From Panaeolus papilionaceus (Eukaryota > Basidiomycota > Agaricomycetes > Agaricales): a stretch of DNA of 64,000 bases. The notes under the pieces are model-generated. The model was not told where the DNA came from, ran no database searches, and was given only the letters and a program-made list of their open reading frames with translations. Of this stretch, positions 36,605-47,130 are shown piece after piece. The DNA is taken from positions 248,001 to 312,000 of the forward strand of contig JADNRZ010000027.1 in NCBI GenBank assembly GCA_015501605.1, in the 5' to 3' direction. The stretch's first letter is position 1. Every line of letters starts with the position of its first letter. The translations under genes were made by a program, and so were the position numbers.

Positions 36605-36835
36605 ATGACCATCGCTCCAACGATCATGCTACCTCACTCCCCTCCCTCCTCTGCTCCCCAGAAAATTCCCAGTAAATGTGTTTCCAAATTCCCCCCTGTA
36701 AGTGAATATCTGGTAGCACCGACGAATGAAAGGGACGAAGGGTGGCAGGCCGTTCTTCTTCACTCGAACTCAACGAGCCATTCTGCCAATGGCCGTATCC
36801 TTGTGCTTGCGCTTCAAGGTAGAATTCAACAGTAA
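36605..36835 (+). CDS. Possible small gene (76 aa), unrecognised
   Basis: The ATG at 36605 follows an AT-rich, TATA-like run (36537-36560) and opens 76 codons ending in TAA. The peptide is Pro/Ser-rich at the start, then has a more globular second half (EGWQAVLLHSN, RILVLALQGRIQQ). There is no signal peptide, CaaX end or known motif. Support is only the promoter-like element and composition, so it may be spurious or an exon of something longer. Confidence 0.3.
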   Translation: MTIAPTIMLPHSPPSSAPQKIPSKCVSKFPPVSEYLVAPTNERDEGWQAVLLHSNSTSHSANGRILVLALQGRIQQ

Positions 36836-36839
36836 TTTC

Positions 36840-38075
36840 TCACTCTGAGGGATTATAAAAATTTCAATCACGGGTGACCTGCCCTGGGGTTCAATATTAT
36901 GATTGAGTCGAGTACATGGAAGGGTAGAAGAATTTAGAACGGCACAATCAAAGTGCCAGAGTGAGAAATAACGCGCTGAAATGCAAGGAATTGGTTTCTG
37001 TGTTCTGCCATTGGATTAGGTCAGTGATGTGAAAAACGGGTGCTGACTTGGGTGTCAGGGAAGGATAGCGCACCATGAAGGGAATTGGTAAGTAGACTCA
37101 GGGAGAGACAATGTCCCCGGAGTGTACAACGAAACATAGCTCCTGTGTGCTCATAAGGGCTGATAGTGGTTTTGTGCTAAATGGATCCACTGATGGTGAT
37201 GAAAATTACATCTCCTGCGAAATGCATGTGGTCTGGGTGCAGCTCTGAGATGTATGCAGAGTCTTTTAGCAAGGCATGTTTTGACGATCCACGGACTCAC
37301 TCACTGGCACGCTCTTCTAACGGGCGGCCCAACAGGCGTGAACCTTGAATGCTGAATCATTGCTGATCAATCTCGACATCTAACTCTCAGTCTTCCCTGC
37401 CACCCATATTATTCCTTTTTCTCCCTTGTATAATACTATGCTATATTTTCTACTGATACTGTCCATAATATATGATCTATGGGATAATATGTGCGGGTTA
37501 GACCTCAAATTTAAATGTTGTTTGTTTACCCCTATCTTTTTTGTCCTGAGAGTTTGCGTGACCGTCATGTTGATACGTGACATTGTGGTCAGTACCACCT
37601 GGTCGTTGAGTAACCTGAGTCGCCTGCATCTTCAACTTGTGCAAGCCTGGTCACCGACTTAAACTCTACATAGGGCCCCCTCAAAAATGGATGAAGTCTC
37701 TCTAATGTTCACACTGACGCGGCGAGATGGATCACGGACTTAGCTAGGGTTTCAGGTGTGTGGTTAATCAATGTACCCCGCTTCAGGATACTAATCGGGT
37801 GACCGTCCATCTACTAGACATTCTATCAGGATAACACGATTAAACCAACCACGTTTAGCTCGTTTAGTTCCAAATGACAATCCTTATCCATGCTGACCAC
37901 AGCCAACCTGAACGAGGATCCCACGTGCGGTATCCCAGCTAGAGTTTCAAAAGTGCAAAAGTGCTGCTCATCCAAATGTGAAAGTGCAACCATTCTTCGG
38001 ACGTACACCTTACTGTATATCGCTTACCACCCCACAAAGACTTTGCATCTGTCTAAACTCAACAACTTCTCTAGC
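36840..38075. other. Intergenic stretch
   Basis: No supported gene or RNA. The frame from 37890 runs into the dehydrogenase gene, but the 60 codons before 38076 have little protein-like character and I treat them as leader. Confidence 0.45.
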
Positions 38076-39224
38076 ATGCCAGCGAGAAAAGCTACACTCA
38101 CGAGCACGATGGCCAACTTCTTTGGACGTCACACAAAACCCGATGAGCCAATGAGTCCATCTCACTTGTCTCCTCCCGTTCCCCCAGTTCCTGCCAAATA
38201 TTCAAAACAACATGCCTCGAGCGCCACGTATCTCGCAACCACGTCACTTCTAGGTATGTCTTGGTTGTTTTCTTCGTTCCGTTTGTCGGGCATTCATAGA
38301 CCAAACTCAGGCAAGGTCGCCATCGTGACTGGTTCATCTCGCTCAACTGGTGCAGCCATTGCACGCGGTCTCGGTGAACACGGCGCCCACGTCGTCGTGA
38401 ACTACCTTACTGATCTGCCAGCTGCTGAGGAGGTTGTACGACACATCCGATCACAAGGAAAGGGAGGTGCAATCGCTGTCCAAGCAGACGCAGCATCTAT
38501 GGAAGGTGGCCAACGACTCATTGACGAAACCATGCGTACGTTTGGAAGGATCGATATCCTGGTGATGAACTCGGGTTTGATGGGCAGCAAGACGTTGAAC
38601 GATCTTGATGAACCATTCTTCGATAACATGTTTCTGACGAATGTCAAAGCTCCGCTATTCTTTGTGAAGAAAGCAGCCCCTCTGTTATCTGCTCGTACGT
38701 CGCATGTTCAACTCGTTTCTGTTCTGATACTAACATTTATTCTCGGTTTGTGATTGGCAGCTGGAGGCCGGATCATCTTCTTTTCGTCGAGTCTGACGTC
38801 TGCCTCATGTATGTCTCCCTCGTCTCAAGCTATTCTATCATCTCATTTATCTGACTCCACGTAGCCCTAACTCCGTCCGCTCTCTGCTACGTCGCCACAA
38901 AAGGTGCGATCGAACAAATCGCGCGTGTATTATCCAAAGATCTTGGAACACGTGGCATCACTGTCAACACCGTTTCCCCAGGACCAATGGATACGCCACA
39001 CTTCAGGGAGGGAAAATCCCCCAGCGTCCTTGACGCCATCGCCAAACAGACACCCAGTAAACGTATGGGTGAACCCGATGACATTGCGCCCATCGTCGCG
39101 TTCCTCGCTAGCGATGCCGCTGGCTGGATGAACGGCCAAAATCTGCGGGCAAACGGGGTACGTGGTTTAATAGTGCCTCATGTCAACAACGCTGAGCTTA
39201 TTTGTTTAGGGATTTGTCGTTTAA
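38076..39224 (+). CDS. Short-chain dehydrogenase/reductase (about 305 aa), five exons
   Basis: A Rossmann-fold NAD(P)-dependent oxidoreductase of the classical SDR family. Exons: 38076-38253, 38311-38694, 38761-38808, 38865-39157, 39210-39224; total 918 nt. The first intron (57 nt, multiple of three, no stop) is removed to give GKVAIVTGSSR, the standard beta1 and cofactor loop. Catalytic residues are visible: Ser in IIFFSSSL and the Tyr-x3-Lys of YVATKG; SPGPMDTP and the C-terminal GWMNGQ also fit the family. The glycine-rich motif is unusual: TGSSRSTG has Ser where the second Gly of TGxxxGxG is expected, and the following NAG motif reads NSG. A roughly 60-residue Pro/Ser-rich N-terminal extension precedes the fold. 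Substrate cannot be predicted. Confidence 0.85.
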
Positions 39225-39500
39225 ACCACCTGTCTCTTCTGATTATTGAAAAAACCCGCCTGAGGCTCCTTATTTATTCACTTTCAACACATCCAGTCTA
39301 TATCCCATACTGTTTATGAAATATGAAATAAGCAATATTGATTATCAAGGAAACTAACGCCTCTAAGTATATATTGGAGACGAGTATGAATATGAGAGGA
39401 AGATTACAAAAACTAACAAAACACTGGGACAGTATTAAATATTGACATCCTGTATAGATGGAACTCGAGCGTGTCCTGGTTATTGAAAATTCTGTCGCGT

Positions 39501-39905
39501 CTAACACATATTGTCTACAGTTGGGTCGAAGGGTTTCCTGTGAGTGCGTTTTGTGAGTGGATTTTTCTTTCTCGCGGCAAGCTTCTTTGCGACAGAGTCG
39601 CTACCTGCGACGGGAGGTCTTGGCGCCTGAAGGTATGCTCTCTTTGGAGAGTATGACGAGTAGGGATGTAAGGTGAGACTCCCTGGCTTGCACATGGCTT
39701 TCCAGCCAGTAGGCCAAACAAGTTCATGATCTTGTCGTTTGTGGTCTTCATCTTCATCTTCAAACTTATTTTCTCTGTAGGGTGGTGGGAGAAAGCTGTA
39801 TCCCCTGGAATGTACGGCATGATCCCCGTAGTTGTAAGACTTGTACCACGGTCGAAGGGCAAGATGTGTAGCGCCGGTGAGTAATACGATGGGAACGAGG
39901 GCCAT
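39501..39905 (-). CDS. Small hypothetical protein (134 aa)
   Basis: An intact single-exon frame from 39905 to 39501. The first 18 residues are hydrophobic (MALVPIVLLTGATHLALR) and could be a signal peptide or membrane anchor. The remainder is hydrophilic, rich in Tyr, Pro, Lys and Arg, with a short acidic run (EDEDED) and a Lys/Arg-rich tail. No domain is recognised. A second frame overlaps the same DNA, so the call rests on compos­ition and the N-terminal hydrophobic stretch only. Confidence 0.4.
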   Translation of the reverse strand: MALVPIVLLTGATHLALRPWYKSYNYGDHAVHSRGYSFLPPPYRENKFEDEDEDHKRQDHELVWPTGWKAMCKPGSLTLHPYSSYSPKRAYLQAPRPPVAGSDSVAKKLAARKKNPLTKRTHRKPFDPTVDNMC

Positions 39906-40387
39906 CCTTGGCTATATGTCGTTGAAGAGGGGGTGCCTGCAGCTGAGGTATTGCTTGGATATGCAAAGCTAGTCGTGTGAAAATTTACCTTAGCACGCCT
40001 TGTAAAAACATTGCGCTTTATTCACTGAAATCGGGGAGTCCCATAAGAGCACTTGCCAGTTTGACAGTGCTCGCATGCCTCGTAGAACGACCTGGGAGAA
40101 TGGCTTGAAGACGGAGCGGAGTATCGACCTTTGACTGGTCTAAATCGGGCCATGGTGCGAGCCTTGAAACATTTCGACAAAAATGGGCTCAAAATAATTT
40201 CTATCATGGGCATCTACGAGCGCTTGGGCCTGGCAGCGCGCATGCTTACAAGCCTGTATGTGGGCTCACAATGTCGGGAAAAGGATGCCGAAAGAGAAGG
40301 GGCGCCTGACTCCTCCAGAGTTCAGGCCGATGCATCAGTGAACGTGAAGCCCTCCCAATTCCTAACTGACCATCAGACCATCGTTCA

Positions 40388-41093
40388 TCAGTGAGCGCCC
40401 AGACACTGATCTCCATCAATCGTTGTCGTGAGAGCTAGGTTGAGGTCAGAGCCCCAGTAATCGATGACCGTATAATCTTTTCCTGAATTTAGATGGAGAA
40501 GTCTGGGATCAAAGCATGTGGCATCTTGTCGAAGCTGGTGAAGCTTATAATTACATGATGGGATTACAGAGTACCAGAATAAAAAACGGTTGACCACAGC
40601 GAGTAATCCCAGGGAAGTGTCAAGTCTTCGCCAATTATGTAACTCCCACATTCAAAATAACGAAGATTGGGGAATTGTACGCCATTTCCCAACAGCCGCT
40701 GTATTTTTTCTGCGTCGTAGCGAGACATTCGACTCGACATGGTAAATGTGTGATTGTCGACGCAGAAGCACGGAAAACGAGACGGCTCCGTCAAGAATGC
40801 CTACGAGAGGGGTAATGTCTGTTAGATACCGTTAGCCTAGTAGCACTGGCAGTATATCTATGGCGGAGAGCGTACTTGCACTGTCACTCTTTATTAGATC
40901 AAGAAGTGCTGGATCCTTCCGAACGACGCGTTGCCGGAGGACTAGCTCTTGAAAGAGGACAAAATCGGGTTACATGCAATGCCGTCTTGTTGACCCTAGC
41001 AAGTGAACGAACGAAGATCATGTCGTCTGCAATGTAGTGCGATGTTGTTTCTACGGCAGTAAGAGACATATTCAACACGCATTTTGACTTCAA
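40388..41093 (-). pseudogene. Frameshifted F-box-like gene remnant
   Basis: The first segment (from about 41070) reads like an F-box N-terminus (ADDMIFVRSLARVNKTAL). After an A-run at 40961-40964 (T-run on the coding strand) the coding potential moves by one base and continues as FQELVLRQRVVRKDPALLD, the expected end of an F-box. A canonical donor follows at about 40877 and an acceptor at about 40800, then a C-terminal-type LRR-like segment (GVQFPNLRYFECGSY) that stops early, while similar sequence continues in another phase to 40388. One base too many in the homopolymer and the later frame changes indicate a decayed copy; a sequencing error in the homopolymer is the alternative for the first one. 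Confidence 0.45.
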
Positions 41094-41356
41094 GCTATCT
41101 CTCCTGATATTATATGGGTGCGTGCAGAGTCGTGCGATTCAAAACTCAGATTCGGACCAAGAGATTCGGACGTTTTGCACCCATGGCATAAGCTTGAATA
41201 TTACGCTCACCATAGCTTCATAAGTTCGCAAGTTATTTATTCAGAACCGCAGAGGACACAAGACCGATCATTCATCACCACAAATTGGTTTAAAGGTATC
41301 CGATATCGTAATAGAACCCGACCTTCCTGACAACATTGTCGATAGGTGCACAGAAG

Positions 41357-42812
41357 TCAAGTGCTAAGATCCTCGAAATACAAATACTGCAATGTTGCGA
41401 CACCTTGTGGAATGGCGTTCACAATTTGGGTGCGCTTGGTCGACGACAACGCTCCTAAAAACCGAATCGTTCGTAAACCTGAGAATGGCCTGAACATGCC
41501 GATGATCTCGTCCTGTAGCAATCCCATTGAGTAAGAGCAAAGGCGAAATGATGCATAAATTTCACGCTTACTTCTGCTGCCTCCTGTAGCTCGTCGACTT
41601 CGCCTGTCCATTCTTCGACTGATGGAAGTAGTCCAGCCAGTGTCTTCATTTGACTGATAGTTATCCGTGAAGATTCTGGGTGTTGAAATTTCAAAGTCTT
41701 CGACAACAGGGTGAACCGCTTGACGTTCGGGAAACCTCCACGATGGGATATATTTGATAGACAATGTTCGATGGGTGTTATGACCAGGTCAGAATTGTTG
41801 GATCTTGTCCACCGTGCTATGACTTCTTCTACAGTAGCAAGCGAATTGACGCCTTGGTATGCCATAGTGGACAAAGCATTGATGTGGGTTTCGATTATGC
41901 GAAGATCTGGGAGGAAGTCTTCCCCTATCAAAGCGGCGTACAGGACACAGTGGTGGTCTGCAACGCAATCGTCATAGGCACAATGAAGCTGGAGGTGCTG
42001 AATAGTTGGGTGTAGCGTTAGGAAGCGGGTGATCAACAGTGAAGACCGCCCCGACAGCGTATGCGGCCCGAAGAGACTGGTGTCGATGGTACATTCAAAA
42101 AATAGAAGCCGTGGAAAGATAGTCTTTACGTTGAAATACGCAGTGAGCCCCCCTGTGTCCGTTGAATCTAACACTTTTGAAAAGGTCAGATGAGTCAGGG
42201 TTGATGCCGAAGCCTGGATAAATTTTCTAGCGCCATTGAGCAGATCTTTTATCGTTCGGGTGAGTACTATCAAGAGATACCCAGTACGCAGACTGACTTA
42301 CGAGCAGTGCCAAAGGTAACGTGCGTCAAGCCACTAACAACCTCCCACCCCAGGTCGTCAAAATTCAAGAGGTAATAAGGTCGCCCTTCTTCCCAGGGAT
42401 ATGAAAACGACTTCCACTGGCCTGTACACATGACTTCAAGGAATCTCTCTTCGTATTCGGAAAATCTCACAAACGGCCAGTCCGTTAGAATCATTGTATG
42501 TGCCCTCTTGAGACGGCACAGAAGTTCCAGCACCATGTTGCAAGTATCTTCGCGCGGGTTAAAGTCGTCTTCTACTATCCTAACCTGCAACACAGATTGA
42601 AATAGATATTCCTTTTCCTGGAGTAAGTTCTGCATTAAGTTGAGGTTCCTTTTCACCCAGCGTAGCCTGATTATGACTCTGCGGAATAGTATGGGTCGCA
42701 CTGCATAGTGAGCCCTCCAGCTGAGCACGGATAACGAATGAAGGTCACGCTGACTGCAAAAATTAGCGATATGAGTCCAGAGCTCGCTCGGAAGCACAAT
42801 ATCGGAGGACAT
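41357..42812 (-). CDS. F-box domain protein (446 aa), three exons
   Basis: The N-terminus (VLPSELWTHIANFC followed by LHSLSVLSWRAHY and PILFRRV) is a typical F-box, expected to bind Skp1 and present substrates to an SCF ubiquitin ligase. Exons: 42812-42302, 42245-41572, 41512-41357, total 1341 nt. The 56-nt first intron and 59-nt second intron are canonical. The rest has the degenerate leucine-rich, beta-alpha pattern seen in mushroom F-box expansions, including ASTLTHLTFSKVL and FLTLHPTIQHLQL, which also occur in similar form in the 57.7-59.4 kb gene (ANTLTHLSYSG, FLVLHPTIQSLKL). Target unknown. Confidence 0.8.
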
Positions 42813-43484
42813 CTGGAGGAAAGATGAGAGGCAAAACGAAAGGATCCGGAATCTATGTCACACTTGAGCTTGAACCCTGGTGGAATTCCGTGACTGCGCA
42901 TTTGGTTGAGGGCATCCACAAACTTTAGAGGTCCTTATCTAATAATGTAATATCTTATCAACATTTTCTTCCACCTGTCACATGACATCCCCTTTCGCTC
43001 TCTCCTCAAGGAATAGTGCTAAGTGCACCAATCAGAGTTATTCGTCAGTTCTGACTGCTGACTGCTGACTGACGAATAACTCTGATTGGTACAGTATTTT
43101 TTAAAAGTCCAATTGGAACGTAAGATACACGAGGGCTAAATTCCAAGTCCAAATATGACCAAAAAAGTACAAAAAGCAAGTCCAAAGAGTACAATTAACA
43201 TTGGGAACCACGAAAACCGTCAAACAGGCTGTGAATGAAGCAATGTCCAAAGGCAGTCAAGAAATCAGCGAAGTGGCAGGGTGAGCATGAAGAATTCTCA
43301 TCCTCTGCACGTTCAAAAAGGTTCACCAGTACATGCGCGATCAAACGGTCCACACTTGATTGCGGTTATTCGCAGAACATCGCCAGGTTTGAACAACATT
43401 GCTGTTCGTCAGTCTTCCATCTGTTAAATCGAGGCATTGGTCTATATTTCACGTCTAAATTAGGTTCTGTTTAAACCTGGAAGT
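42813..43484. other. Spacer between F-box and lectin genes with perfect hairpin
   Basis: Non-coding spacer between divergently placed gene ends. It contains the 23-bp perfect inverted repeat annotated separately; the rest shows AT-rich DNA without a supported frame. Confidence 0.5.
43027..43090. repeat. Perfect 23-bp inverted repeat (hairpin) with CTGACTG loop repeats
   Basis: Positions 43027-43049 and 43068-43090 are exact reverse complements over 23 bases, starting ACCAATCAGAG. The 18-nt spacer consists of tandem CTGACTG/CTGACTGCTG units. A long perfect stem suggests a recent fold-back element, a target of recombination, or a structured transcript. No poly-T or known snoRNA boxes are seen. 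Confidence 0.75.
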
Positions 43485-44734
43485 TTAGAAAACCGCACCA
43501 GCACCCAAACGGGAGATGTAGTTGCTATTTGCGCTGTAAATCCACGTCTGAGCAGGGATGCCTGGATAGCATTGCCAGATCTTCATTTTAGTGCCACTAG
43601 CAGCATCTATAGTTGTGGTTTTTAGGATAAAGTTAGATGTCGAGTCAAGAGTGAGGCTTAGTCAACTCACTTGTGGACGAATCCAAACAGAAATTAGTTC
43701 CAGCGACTTGAATGGAAGTTTGTTCACGCTTGATAACCCACTTCTGAGCTGGGGTGTTGTTACAGTCGTAGCTGTATGGGCGTTTGTTAGTTCATGCACC
43801 AACGTTATTGAAGAGCCCCAAGTCAAAGCGCGCACCAACTGAATGTTGGGTGCAGGGAAAAGATTGCGCGTCTAGCGCAAAAACAAAGGGACTAGGAGGA
43901 ACTTACATTTGAACTGGAGTTCCATTTTTGAACGAAGCACCTCTGACGTCAAGACATTTGTTTTTGTTACCATTTGGGTGGATTGCGATGCCTGTGTCTG
44001 GATTGAGGAGACTTGCACCTGGACAGAACCTACGTCGAAAACTAGGTCAATACTAGACGGCTATAGTCAAGTGACAAAGTAAGATATTACTCGATTGTAT
44101 AGGCAACCTGATTTCCGGGACACGCGTAAAAAGGGGGATCAGGGTTCTGGGGAACGACAGGGGGCAGCTTCATCGGAAACGTGCTGTACGTATTTGTACA
44201 CGTCTGCGTGTTGCATGTTGCGGTTCTACAGTAGCCGTCATACTAAATGTCATCATCAGCGGCGAAAACAAGGTGTCTGGGAAATTTAGCGACGTACAGG
44301 TTGATATTGAGGCCGGATGGTCATTCCAACGTAGAGAGGACCCGGCTTTTGAACGAAGAAGTAATAGTTGTACTAACCATGAAATCATGGGGTCAGTGTC
44401 TTCTCGTGTGGTATCTCGCCATTTGTAGGAGACTACATGCCTGCATCGCAAATCCAACCTCCAAACGACCAACCTTATCTGTCGGCGTACCAGCAGCGAC
44501 GCCATGGTCAGTGACAACGGACCCCACAAAATTGTCTGGGACATATTGAGTATGCGACGCTCCAGCTGCAAGGGTTCCAACCGACGTTCCGCCAACAGTC
44601 AAGGACATAGTTCGAGGACATCGATTCACGATGTAAAGCTGGCGATCACAGAGAGCGGGAAGCGGAGAGAGCAGAAGCAGAAACAAGGAAAGAGCAAGAA
44701 ATTGAGAAGTCATCATACTCGTCATTTGTGTCAT
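43485..44734 (-). CDS. Secreted protein: thaumatin-like N-terminal part plus ricin-B-type lectin part (282 aa)
   Basis: Exons: 44734-44459, 44372-44298, 44242-44091, 44029-43907, 43771-43671, 43606-43485; total 849 nt, phases consistent. The start is the first of several in-frame ATGs, followed by a strong signal peptide ending LPALC. Residues from about 32 (RQLYIVNRCPRTMSLTVGG) resemble the first strands of the thaumatin/osmotin fold, followed by a Cys-rich stretch (YCRTATCNTQTC). Residues about 169-282 form a ricin-B-type carbohydrate-binding segment with KCLDVRGASF, the Gln-x-Trp signatures AQKW and AQTW, and NFCLDSS. Only about two of three trefoil repeats are present. It is probably an extracellular sugar-binding protein, defence- or wall-related. 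The exon-1 donor (gttgga) is weak and should be checked. Confidence 0.7.
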
Positions 44735-45399
44735 GACGGGCTACCCAAATATTCGAGGAGATACTGTGGATCAGCAGAATGAATGAAGGAAGCGGGGAAT
44801 CTCCACTAATTATATACCCTCAATTGTAGGCACGAATGATGCACTCGCGAGGCTGCCACCGTTACGTTTAATCCTAAAGAGGTCTCAAGCGGTGGCTAGA
44901 AAGCTGAAGGTGCGTGCTGTGCGGGCTAACGCAGGCCATCTTATTGAAATTGAACTAAGTTACATTTCAAACAGATTGAATGAAATCCCTGGAAGGGTCG
45001 ACTTAAATTGACCAAGTCATTCCTCAACAAAGGCCTCAGAAGACCCGTCCGAGCCCGACATCGGCCAGAGTGGTGAATCTAGGCAATCTGAGTTGGATTT
45101 CTGAAGTTACTGAAGCTTCTGGATGATTTCTAAATCCTTTGAATGCCTAGCTGTGAAGAAGTTCGCAAAGAAAGGACCAAGACATATTCAGCTTGGCGAT
45201 GCCTGCACGTCGGTGACATATTGACAAGCCGCGTGGGGATCGTGGGTTCAAGTTTGTTTCGTTTGACGATGATCATCTTATCTTATCTGAACGCTCCTCC
45301 CGCTTCTGCACATAGTAGTAGTGATACAAAAACCCACAAATTTAGATAGATCGGCCATCTCCATTAGTTAAATGTACGATTTAGTAAGTAACAAGACTC

Positions 45400-45966
45400 A
45401 CTCGATGGTGTAAGTGACCCATTTGATGGAACGCGCCTGCGTATATATCAAGCGCCTGTTGCACTATCAACATTAAATCTCGCTGGAGATGTGGAAAACA
45501 TCTTTGTGCTGGCCATGGGTTACAAGTCAATGGTTTACAGCATCCATTATACTGGAAAGGTTAACCTCACAGTTAGCATGAGATGCAGGGTCAGAGGGAT
45601 GAACCCCATAGCTCACAGGTTTGATGGTGATCCCAATGTGTAGGGGGCCACGTTGTTCGATGAGAAGTTGTAGTTGTAGTTTCTGCGCATTAATGAGTAA
45701 TTTCAGACACTCCTTCATTATCTTAAACGATAAATACCAGTACCCAACCTCCCAACACCATCTGATGGTACACCGATATCCGTTTTAACTGATCCTAGCA
45801 AACCATTCAGGACGTAGGGAGTGTGTGATGCACCCGCTGAGAGTACTCCAAGCGAAGGGGTGCCAACAAACAAGGGCACTGGGCTCGGACATCGGTTCAC
45901 GATGGTCAACTGACGATCACAAAATGCAAGAAGCGGAGAGTAGTAGCCGAAACAAAGCAATTGCGC
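45400..45966 (-). pseudogene. Decayed paralogue of the thaumatin-like/lectin gene, lectin part absent
   Basis: The stretch resembles the first three exons of the 43.5-44.7 kb gene: CDRQLTIVNRCP against CDRQLYIVNRCP, then GPLHIGITIKP against GPLYVGMTIRP, and a Cys-rich segment ending at the same splice position (TYTIE against AYTIE). It has lost the start codon and part of the signal peptide, where the inverted-repeat element at 45974-46215 begins. It contains at least one single-base loss in the second exon and another frame change in the third, and no lectin exons follow. It is therefore a pseudogene produced by tandem duplication. Confidence 0.65.
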
Positions 45967-45973
45967 GATAGTG

Positions 45974-46215
45974 CATCAGAAAGTGGGCAATTTACTTTTT
46001 TTCGCTTTTAAAAGCGAAAAAAAGCGAAAAAAAGCGGATAAGTAACCCTCTAGAAGCAAGCAGAAAAGCCGCGTCCGGTTTTTTAAAAAGTTGTGTAATT
46101 TTTCCCAGAGCTAAGGCTTAGATTCGCCCTGAAATCAAACGCTTTTCCGCTTTTGGACTTTCCGCAAGTCCAAAAGCGGCAAAAAGCCGACAAGCAAAAT
46201 GCCAACTTGCTGATG
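45974..46215. mobile_element. MITE-like element, 242 bp, with imperfect terminal inverted repeats
   Basis: The left end (CATCAGAAAGTGGGCAATTT) and the reverse complement of the right end (CATCAGCAAGTTGGCATTTT) match at most positions over about 24 bases, and the match extends outward through TAGT. Inside are a palindrome TTTTTTCGCTTTTAAAAGCG (about 46000-46025) and a perfect inverted repeat CCGCTTTTGGACTT...AAGTCCAAAAGCGG (about 46150-46180). There is no coding capacity. Size, ends and self-complementarity fit a miniature inverted-repeat element; the superfamily is unknown. It replaces the 5' end of the adjacent pseudogene. Confidence 0.6.
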
Positions 46216-47130
46216 ACTAGGGCGAAGCTGTTATGCCTGTAGACTCTCCTATTCCAGGTTGACGTTGTTTGGAGCGCAGAATTGGTTTAGATGGGAATGG
46301 GAGATGTTCGAAATTTACGTCTATACCTATAAGAAATAAGGTATATGCTTCCAACTGTGGCCCAGTGCCGTTTTGACCAAGAAAAAAACCAACACAAGAG
46401 GCTTTGACTCGGACAAACCGTTTCCCAAATGCGTTCACCTAAATTTAAGATGTCTTGACAGAGACGCCCGAGGCGGAGAGGGTCTACTACAACTCGTAAA
46501 TACCATCGCAGTAATCCAGTGCTGGAACGATTAACTAAGATGTGTGCATTACGTCTCATTGCATCGATTCATTGGCCAACCCACTATGAGGCTCGGCATT
46601 CTAATGAGTTTCCACTGTGAACCCAGCCGAAGGGTTATTCCCTCTGAATTTTTTATAAGTGAATAACAGTACTTGAGAAGAGGGTGAGTAAGGAAGATCA
46701 TCGTAGAAAGTGATGTAATTGCATACCTTGATCATATGATATTCACTTACAATGGATGAGGAATTTAGAGTAGCTTTCACTCCTCAAAATTTACCACGAA
46801 AGCCCCGCTGTAGGGGAGGGATTCTCATTGCTTCATCAAAGGAAATCGAAAAAAGGAGGTTAAAAGCATTATTTGATTTGAGGTTTATCAATCCGAAAGG
46901 TGGATTACAGGAGGAAATAACTACCTGTATGAGAGGTATACATCCAATAACTACAGTTTTTAAAATGTAAAAAACATCCACATTGCCGCTGTTTCCAGTA
47001 TCCAACGCCGCCATTGTATCTGAATCGCCCTGTTGCATGCCTGGCTTTACTAACATGCAGCCACGGGATTCCTTACCCACCTCACCTTCATCCTCGCACT
47101 TGCTTCCATCTTGCAGTTTGAACGTGCACT

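Noticed and set aside
46217..46559. Minus-strand frames beside the inverted-repeat element
   Set aside because: An acceptor-like aatttag precedes one protein-like frame, but no donor exon in phase or family match was found.
46752..46970. 72-codon plus-strand frame
   Set aside because: Basic, plausible composition, but no promoter, splice or family support.
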